DNA from: Bacteroidales bacterium UBA3143
Lineage (GTDB): Bacteria; Bacteroidota; Bacteroidia; Bacteroidales; Dysgonomonadaceae
DNA length: 64,000 nucleotides
Assembly (NCBI GenBank): GCA_002364735.1
Contig: DEZB01000033.1
Span: 1-64,000 of the forward strand
Reading direction: 5' to 3'
The translations under genes were made by a program, and so were the position numbers. Below the pieces are notes generated by a model. The model was not told the DNA's origin. It worked only from the letters and a program-made list of their open reading frames with translations, and searched no databases. Shown piece after piece: positions 59,990 to 64,000 of this stretch (positions are counted from its first letter, which is position 1; each line of letters begins with the position of its first letter).

Positions 59990-60541
59990 TTAGATATTAA
60001 ATAGATTGTTCTTATTAGCGAATGCCATAAACTGAGATATAGAATTAGTTTTGGTACGATTAAATGCGTTTCGCTTATGCGTTCTAACTGTATGAATAGA
60101 GAGACAAAGACTGTCTGCAATCTCTTCTGCATGTTTGCCACTGTAGTAATATTGCATTACTTCAATTTCACGCTCTGATAAATGAGAGTTGAATTTTGGT
60201 CTGCAGACTACATCTTCACATGGACACTCTCCTCTAAGGGGGCATTCAACTTCTTCAAAGTTTAAATTACCAAACTGATCTATGTCCATGGTATTATCAA
60301 AACGCCCCCAGTTGCAACGAATAAACCTTGATACAATACAATACTCATAATGAGGTATATTTGCACGTTTATTATCATATACTTGGGATAACTTGATAAG
60401 TGCTTCAGGGTAAAACTCGCCGATTTTCTCAATCATCACCGATATAAACTTTCGGTCACATTCTTTCAATAGTCTAACTCCTGATTCATCGTGGATCATC
60501 ACGCCGCCAGTAGGAGTAATATAAAATTCAATATTTTTCAT
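59990..60541 (-). CDS. LuxR-type HTH regulator
   Basis: 183 residues. The C-terminal HTH is HLSEREIEVMQYYYSGKHAE...SLCLSIHTVRTHKRNAFNRT, a GerE/LuxR motif. Just before it is a cysteine cluster CPLRGECPCEDVVC (about residues 99-112), which could bind zinc or an iron-sulfur cluster. The N-terminus is unrecognised. Early-operon transcription control is likely. Confidence 0.8.
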   Translation of the reverse strand: MKNIEFYITPTGGVMIHDESGVRLLKECDRKFISVMIEKIGEFYPEALIKLSQVYDNKRANIPHYEYCIVSRFIRCNWGRFDNTMDIDQFGNLNFEEVECPLRGECPCEDVVCRPKFNSHLSEREIEVMQYYYSGKHAEEIADSLCLSIHTVRTHKRNAFNRTKTNSISQFMAFANKNNLFNI

Positions 60542-60542
60542 A

Positions 60543-60812
60543 TTAATCTTTTATTAAGCAGTCAACATCACAGCTCAATATTTGAGCTATTTTCTCTTGA
60601 GCTAAAGGGGGAGGGGAAAATACTCCTAAGAACCACTTTCTGCAAGTTCCAGGATGTCTGCAAGTGGCATTTGCAACCACTTCTAATAAATCATCTTTGG
60701 GAGCAGACTTTGTTTTTCTTTTGGCAGCAGGTAATCGCTTCCAATACTCCGTTAAAGGTAAATTTGCAAGGTTGGGTATTATAACCTTGTCAACTCCAGA
60801 TTTTTTTTTCAT
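60543..60812 (-). CDS. Small HTH-like first gene of the early operon
   Basis: 89 residues from ATG 60812 (MKKKSGVDKVIIPNLANLPL). A longer in-frame start at 60848 is disfavoured because the ATAACTATTTAAAC element sits exactly 19 nt before 60812. TCRHPGTCRKWFLGVFSPPP followed by LAQEKIAQILSCDVD looks like a HTH region, as in Cro-type proteins. It faces the repressor gene, the place of a Cro analogue. Confidence 0.6.
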   Translation of the reverse strand: MKKKSGVDKVIIPNLANLPLTEYWKRLPAAKRKTKSAPKDDLLEVVANATCRHPGTCRKWFLGVFSPPPLAQEKIAQILSCDVDCLIKD

Positions 60813-60821
60813 CTTTGTAAC

Positions 60822-60835
60822 GTTTAAATAGTTAT
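60822..60835 (-). promoter_or_regulatory. ATAACTATTTAAAC element upstream of the first early gene
   Basis: Minus-strand copy; CTATTT starts 19 nt before ATG 60812, well downstream of the early promoter. Confidence 0.5.
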
Positions 60836-60870
60836 AGCTGAATTTCACAGCTGTAATTCTGTTTATTAAA

Positions 60871-60915
60871 AAGAGGGTGGTAATCGTTGATTGCCGTCGG
60901 TGAAACCACCCTCTT
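60871..60915 (-). terminator. Terminator-like hairpin in the early-operon leader (possible attenuator)
   Basis: AAGAGGGTGGT and ACCACCCTCTT form a perfect 11-bp stem. On the minus strand it is followed by TTTTTAATAAAC. It lies between the early promoter and the first early gene, so early transcription must read through it. Confidence 0.6.
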
Positions 60916-60965
60916 AATTGCTGTGTTTTGATTCACATTTCATATCATGCAATTCTAACACTTTG

Positions 60966-60995
60966 CAAATATATGAAATATTTAATACAGGCAAA
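60966..60995 (-). promoter_or_regulatory. Early (minus-strand) promoter
   Basis: -33 TTTG (plus-strand CAAA at 60992-60995), 18-nt spacer, TATATTTG (60966-60973). An operator palindrome (60972-60987) covers the spacer and edge of the -7 box. Confidence 0.7.
60972..60987. promoter_or_regulatory. Operator OL (TATGAAATATTTAATA)
   Basis: One mismatch from the palindrome at 61005-61020. It overlaps the early promoter and its centre is 33 bp from that of the other site. Confidence 0.6.
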
Positions 60996-61003
60996 ACTTT
61001 TTC

Positions 61004-61021
61004 ATATTAAATATTTAATAT
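61004..61021. promoter_or_regulatory. Operator OR (ATATTAAATATTTAATAT)
   Basis: A perfect 18-bp palindrome 9 bp before the repressor ATG, suited to autoregulation. Confidence 0.6.
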
Positions 61022-61030
61022 ATTTTTCTT

Positions 61031-61726
61031 ATGTCCGAAAATAGAATTTTTAAAAGGATAATTAATGATATCAAAGATACGCGCAACCTCAAGCAGGTAG
61101 ACGTTGCTAGGATGTTAGATGTAACTAATCCATACCTATCTTCTGTAATGAACAATAAATACCCTTTAACTGAAAATCTTATTGAAAAACTATATGAAGT
61201 ATTTAATATAAAGCTTAATGCAGATGGAACATTCCCACAAAAAGACGTCAAGGCATTAGATTTAAAATATCAGTTGCCTGTTAAGGTTGTAAAATCTTCT
61301 GCTCGTGCTGGTTTTTCGGAAGCCTATTATGCTGATGAATATTTAGAAGATATGCCAACTATTTTAATCGATGCTGATAGGGAGTATAAAGGAAAATATA
61401 TTGCGTTTGAAGTGAACGGAGACAGTATGGAGCCTGACTATCTCCCTGGGGATGTTGTTATATGTAGAGAAGTGCAGAGAGTACATTGGCAATATAAACT
61501 ACATATTAATGACTGGGATTTTGTTATTGCACATGGTACGCAAGGCATAATGCTGAAAGAAATAATTGATCATGATGTAGAGACGGGCGAAATTGTTTGC
61601 CATTCTATTAATACAGAAATGCACCCAGACTTTATTCTTAATCTAAGAGAGGTGTCTTTTCTGTTTAATGTAGTAGAGCATCGAAGACAAGCGCGAGGTA
61701 AGAATAGAATCAGTGATAGAAGCTGA
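61031..61726 (+). CDS. LexA/CI-type phage repressor (XRE HTH + S24 peptidase)
   Basis: 231 residues. The N-terminal XRE-type HTH is RNLKQVDVARMLDVTNPYLS (about 18-37). The C-terminal S24 peptidase has the self-cleavage bond Ala93-Gly94 in SARAGFSEAY, catalytic Ser132 in VNGDSMEPDYLPGD and Lys176 in GIMLKEI. It should hold the lysogenic state and be cleaved on RecA activation after DNA damage. Two palindromes between it and the early operon are the likely operators. Confidence 0.92.
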   Translation: MSENRIFKRIINDIKDTRNLKQVDVARMLDVTNPYLSSVMNNKYPLTENLIEKLYEVFNIKLNADGTFPQKDVKALDLKYQLPVKVVKSSARAGFSEAYYADEYLEDMPTILIDADREYKGKYIAFEVNGDSMEPDYLPGDVVICREVQRVHWQYKLHINDWDFVIAHGTQGIMLKEIIDHDVETGEIVCHSINTEMHPDFILNLREVSFLFNVVEHRRQARGKNRISDRS

Positions 61727-61731
61727 TTATT

Positions 61732-62259
61732 ATGTTCAAACTAAAATTCAAAAAATCAAGGTCAAAAAATTACCAACTCGTTGAAAAATTAGCTGTAAAA
61801 TTCTACGCTCATACATTTGAGAATGATATGCACACAATTAATATATCAGTAAAAGAGTTATTCGAGAAATGGGATTATTTTAATTTGATTTTCTGGAAGT
61901 CACTAACTTGGGAAGGTTCTACATTTGGGTATGATGATTATGATTTACATTCACGGACTGATAAAACGAGATTGTTTTATTCACTTCAATTAGCACATAC
62001 AAGATGGATTAATCTAAGTGAAGACTTTTTGAAATTAATTGCACCTGTTTATTTTGAAGGTGAGTTAATCGATCCTTTGAGAGTTAATGTCTTTAATGAA
62101 AAGGATGTGGATAAATTGTTAGACTTACTTATATCTGAGAAAAACATTATTGATTATAAAGAAGAGTTTGGAAATTTAGAATTTGAGACTCCATTAAGAA
62201 ATTGTGATTTTGAAGGTAAGCGTTTGGCCAGAGAAAAGAAAAAACTTTCTGAAAAATAA
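61732..62259 (+). CDS. Unknown protein downstream of the repressor
   Basis: 175 residues, 5 bp after the repressor and co-transcribed. Aromatic-rich middle (ELFEKWDYFNLIFWKSLTW, HTRWINLSEDFLKLI) and lysine-rich end. No family recognised. As it is expressed with the repressor it should be present in the lysogen; immunity or exclusion is possible. Confidence 0.6.
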   Translation: MFKLKFKKSRSKNYQLVEKLAVKFYAHTFENDMHTINISVKELFEKWDYFNLIFWKSLTWEGSTFGYDDYDLHSRTDKTRLFYSLQLAHTRWINLSEDFLKLIAPVYFEGELIDPLRVNVFNEKDVDKLLDLLISEKNIIDYKEEFGNLEFETPLRNCDFEGKRLAREKKKLSEK

Positions 62260-62263
62260 AAAC

Positions 62264-62410
62264 ATGGAAGATAAAGATAAAATTATCCAACTTCAAAGAA
62301 AGAAAATTGAAGAATTAAGCCGTAAGATAAATGCTCAAGAGCAGGAACTTTTTCTATTAAATGAAGAAATTAAGCTATTAAAGAAGGGCGCAAAACGACT
62401 TATTCTTTGA
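62264..62410 (+). CDS. Small coiled-coil protein at the prophage right end
   Basis: 48 residues from ATG 62264, 4 bp after the previous stop; a longer in-frame start at 62204 lies inside the preceding gene. The whole protein is a heptad-rich helix (KIIQLQRKKIEELSRKINAQ) ending KRLIL. Function unknown. Confidence 0.5.
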   Translation: MEDKDKIIQLQRKKIEELSRKINAQEQELFLLNEEIKLLKKGAKRLIL

Positions 62411-62482
62411 ACTATCTTTGAAATAAAAATAAACATGCTCACAATAAACTGTGATGCAACTGATTACAAAAATAAACCTCTC

Positions 62483-62528
62483 GCTTTGGGAGCAGGAGGT
62501 CCGAGGTTCGAATCCTCGTACCCCGACA
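62483..62528 (+). repeat. attR: right copy of the 46-bp attachment repeat
   Basis: Identical to 10291-10336. It contains only the 3' part of tRNA-Pro, so no tRNA is made here. Confidence 0.95.
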
Positions 62529-62550
62529 GAACTGGTTCATCCAGATTCGA

Positions 62551-62582
62551 AAACCTCTAAATCAAAAGATTTAGAGGTTTTT
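62551..62582 (+). terminator. Displaced host terminator of tRNA-Pro
   Basis: AAACCTCTAAATC and GATTTAGAGGTTT form a perfect 13-bp stem around AAAA, with TT following and more T further on. Before integration it would have lain 22 bp after the tRNA attachment sequence. Confidence 0.85.
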
Positions 62583-63147
62583 CTATTTTTAAACCACGCA
62601 CCGTAAATACATTCCGATAACTTGAATACGCAGCGTAAAACTGTTCCAAAACAAATCCTCCGTCGTGGATTGAGCGTTTATGCCATGAAAATTGAATCCA
62701 CGGTTGAGGTAATGTTTTGAAACGCTAAAATAGTGCTTTTGTGAGCAAACTTGGAGAAAAAACACCGTGAAACAAGAAAAAGCAGCTTATGATTGAAAAA
62801 TCAACTAATGAAAAGAGAATTATATATCGGAAATTGAATTTTAAAGGTCTGAATGGTGCAAATTAGGGCAATAAAACGAAAAGAATGTGTTTGAAAAATT
62901 TTCACCGTGGTGGATGCGATTTTCATCTGTTTGAAACATTTTCTTGACCAACAAAATGTTTTAAAAAAGATATGATTGCCAAAGCCTTAGGAAGAGGTAT
63001 TGTTTCTCGATTTTTCAAATAATCTATCGCATAATAATTATCTCAGAACCCAATTCAAATTATACTGTTAGATGACACAGATTCTTAAAGTCATATATTG
63101 CCTATATTTTTTACAAAAACATAGTTTTAGTAATGAGTCTATATTTG
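62583..63147. other. Gene-free stretch between attR and aspS
   Basis: About 565 bp without a convincing frame or RNA gene. It holds an 8-bp inverted repeat CGTGGATT/AATCCACG (62664-62671, 62695-62702) and two imperfect copies of a GTTTGAAAMATTTTC unit near 62890 and 62930. It could be decayed coding DNA or ordinary spacer. Confidence 0.4.
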
Positions 63148-63155
63148 TATCTTTG
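63148..63155 (+). promoter_or_regulatory. aspS promoter -7 box
   Basis: TATCTTTG matches TAnnTTTG, 29 nt before the aspS ATG. Confidence 0.6.
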
Positions 63156-63184
63156 CATCATAAAAATAATAGCTAAAAAATATT

Positions 63185-64000
63185 ATGTATAGAACCAATA
63201 CTTGTGGCGAACTTAATCTGACCAATGTCGATGAGAAAATAGTGTTATCTGGATGGGTAAATAAAATAAGAAAGATGGGTGGAATGACCTTCATTGATCT
63301 TAGAGATAGATATGGTGTTACTCAATTGTCTTTTAATCAAGAGGTGAACCCTGACCTATATAATCAAGCAAATAAACTTGGTCGCGAATGGGTTATTAGT
63401 GTTGAAGGAATTGTAAGTGAACGTTCCAACAAAAACCTAAACATACCGACAGGAGAAATAGAAATAATAGCCAATAACTTGATCATTTTAAACGAATCCA
63501 AGACACCTCCATTTACTATTGAAACAAACACAGACGGTGGCGATGACATTCGTATGAAGTATCGCTATTTAGATTTGCGCCGCAATATTGTACGTCAAAA
63601 TCTGGAGGTAAGGCACAAAATGACCATTGAGACACGCAAGTATTTGGACGAACTAAACTTCATGGAGGTTGAGACACCCGTCCTAATTGGTTCTACACCC
63701 GAGGGAGCACGCGATTTTGTAGTTCCATCTCGCATGAATCAAGGAGAGTTTTATGCATTACCACAATCGCCACAATTGTTTAAACAACTGTTGATGGTAT
63801 CTGGATTTGATAGATATTTCCAAATAGTGAAGTGCTTTAGGGACGAAGACTTAAGAGCAGATAGACAACCTGAGTTTACACAAATTGATTGCGAAATGTC
63901 ATTCGTAAATCAAGAAGATATATTAAACACTTTTGAAGGTCTTACAAAACATCTTTTCAAATCTTTAAAAGGAATTGATGTGCCTGACTTTCCAAGGATC
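63185..64000 (+). CDS. aspS: Aspartyl-tRNA synthetase, 3' end cut off by the window
   Basis: 272 codons visible. N-terminal OB-fold anticodon-binding domain (TCGELNLTNVDEKIVLSGWV, MTFIDLRDRYGVTQL). The class II catalytic domain begins with RMKYRYLDLRRN, TPEGARDFVVPSR, FYALPQSPQLFKQLLMV, FQIVKCFRDEDLRADRQPEF (motif 2) and TQIDCEMSFV. It charges tRNA-Asp. The gene is intact up to the window end. Confidence 0.95.
   Translation, partial: MYRTNTCGELNLTNVDEKIVLSGWVNKIRKMGGMTFIDLRDRYGVTQLSFNQEVNPDLYNQANKLGREWVISVEGIVSERSNKNLNIPTGEIEIIANNLIILNESKTPPFTIETNTDGGDDIRMKYRYLDLRRNIVRQNLEVRHKMTIETRKYLDELNFMEVETPVLIGSTPEGARDFVVPSRMNQGEFYALPQSPQLFKQLLMVSGFDRYFQIVKCFRDEDLRADRQPEFTQIDCEMSFVNQEDILNTFEGLTKHLFKSLKGIDVPDFPRI

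Larger units (their letters stand above)
10291..62528. mobile_element. Integrated temperate siphophage-like prophage in tRNA-Pro, about 52.2 kb
   Basis: Bounded by a perfect 46-bp direct repeat that is the 3' part of tRNA-Pro. Just inside the left end is a tyrosine integrase; just inside the right end are a LexA-type repressor and two small genes. Between them are terminase, portal, capsid, tail, lysis, recombination and regulatory genes. No frameshift or stop was seen in any core phage gene, so the element looks intact. The long tape measure and the chaperone frameshift indicate a non-contractile long tail; I see no sheath or baseplate genes of a myovirus. The tail-tip block lies between terminase and portal instead of after the tail chaperone. 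Confidence 0.95.

Noticed and set aside
59923..60141. Minus-strand frame overlapping the LuxR-type gene
   Set aside because: It overlaps the well-supported HTH coding region in another frame and shows no protein family.
10291..62528. Conjugative element because of PcfK/PcfJ-like genes
   Set aside because: No relaxase, coupling protein or type IV secretion genes are seen, while a full set of virion genes is present.
62583..63147. CRISPR or other repeat array right of the prophage
   Set aside because: Only two imperfect copies of a short word and one small inverted repeat occur; there is no regular spacing. No CRISPR array or cas gene was seen anywhere in the window.

Overview
The window is AT-rich DNA from a member of the Bacteroidetes, most likely order Bacteroidales. 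The evidence is the gene content (a nadK / ACT-protein / pdxJ / exbB-exbD-tonB block, a large S1 protein), promoters of the TAnnTTTG type, and start codons that usually lack a Shine-Dalgarno sequence. The species cannot be named from what is visible.

Layout. Bases 1-10259 are host chromosome: a truncated sodium/solute symporter, nadK, a short ACT-like protein, pdxJ, exbB, exbD, tonB, a DJ-1 family gene, rpsA and a radical-SAM gene. A tRNA-Pro(TGG) gene lies at 10260-10334. Its 3' part begins a 46-bp sequence (10291-10336) that is repeated exactly at 62483-62528. Between the copies sits an apparently complete temperate siphophage-like prophage of about 52.2 kb. Host DNA resumes with the displaced tRNA terminator, a gene-free stretch and the 5' part of aspS.

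Prophage, left to right: tyrosine integrase; a plus-strand replication/modification module (SNF2 helicase-DNA methylase fusion, sliding clamp, PcfK-like, small membrane protein, PcfJ-like, DUF4373-like); a possible sigma-like regulator; a late unit with a ParB-like protein, a TET-associated-type glycosyltransferase and both terminase subunits; the tail tape-measure-to-fibre block; an opposite-strand accessory cassette with a HEPN-like protein and a lipoprotein; portal, MuF, scaffold, capsid and connectors; major tail protein and a frameshifted tail chaperone; lysis genes with an apparent one-piece spanin; two further accessory units. A long minus-strand early operon (48770-60812) follows, with RecT, a PD-(D/E)XK exonuclease, a HARP-SNF2 helicase interrupted by an intein, and VRR-NUC. 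A divergent LexA-type repressor and two small genes close the element.

How it seems to work. The repressor should act on two near-identical palindromes over the early promoter. The early operon supplies recombination functions; the phage brings its own clamp but no polymerase, replicative helicase or primase is visible, so it probably uses the host replisome. Late units begin with a recurrent TTATATTTTAAA element instead of the host-type TAnnTTTG box. The accessory cassettes carry host-type promoters and terminators, as expected of genes expressed in the lysogen. The most notable observations are the clamp, clamp-motif, sigma-like protein and late-element combination; the intein in a helicase P-loop; the HEPN cassette; the ParB-glycosyltransferase pair next to terminase; and the transposed tail block.
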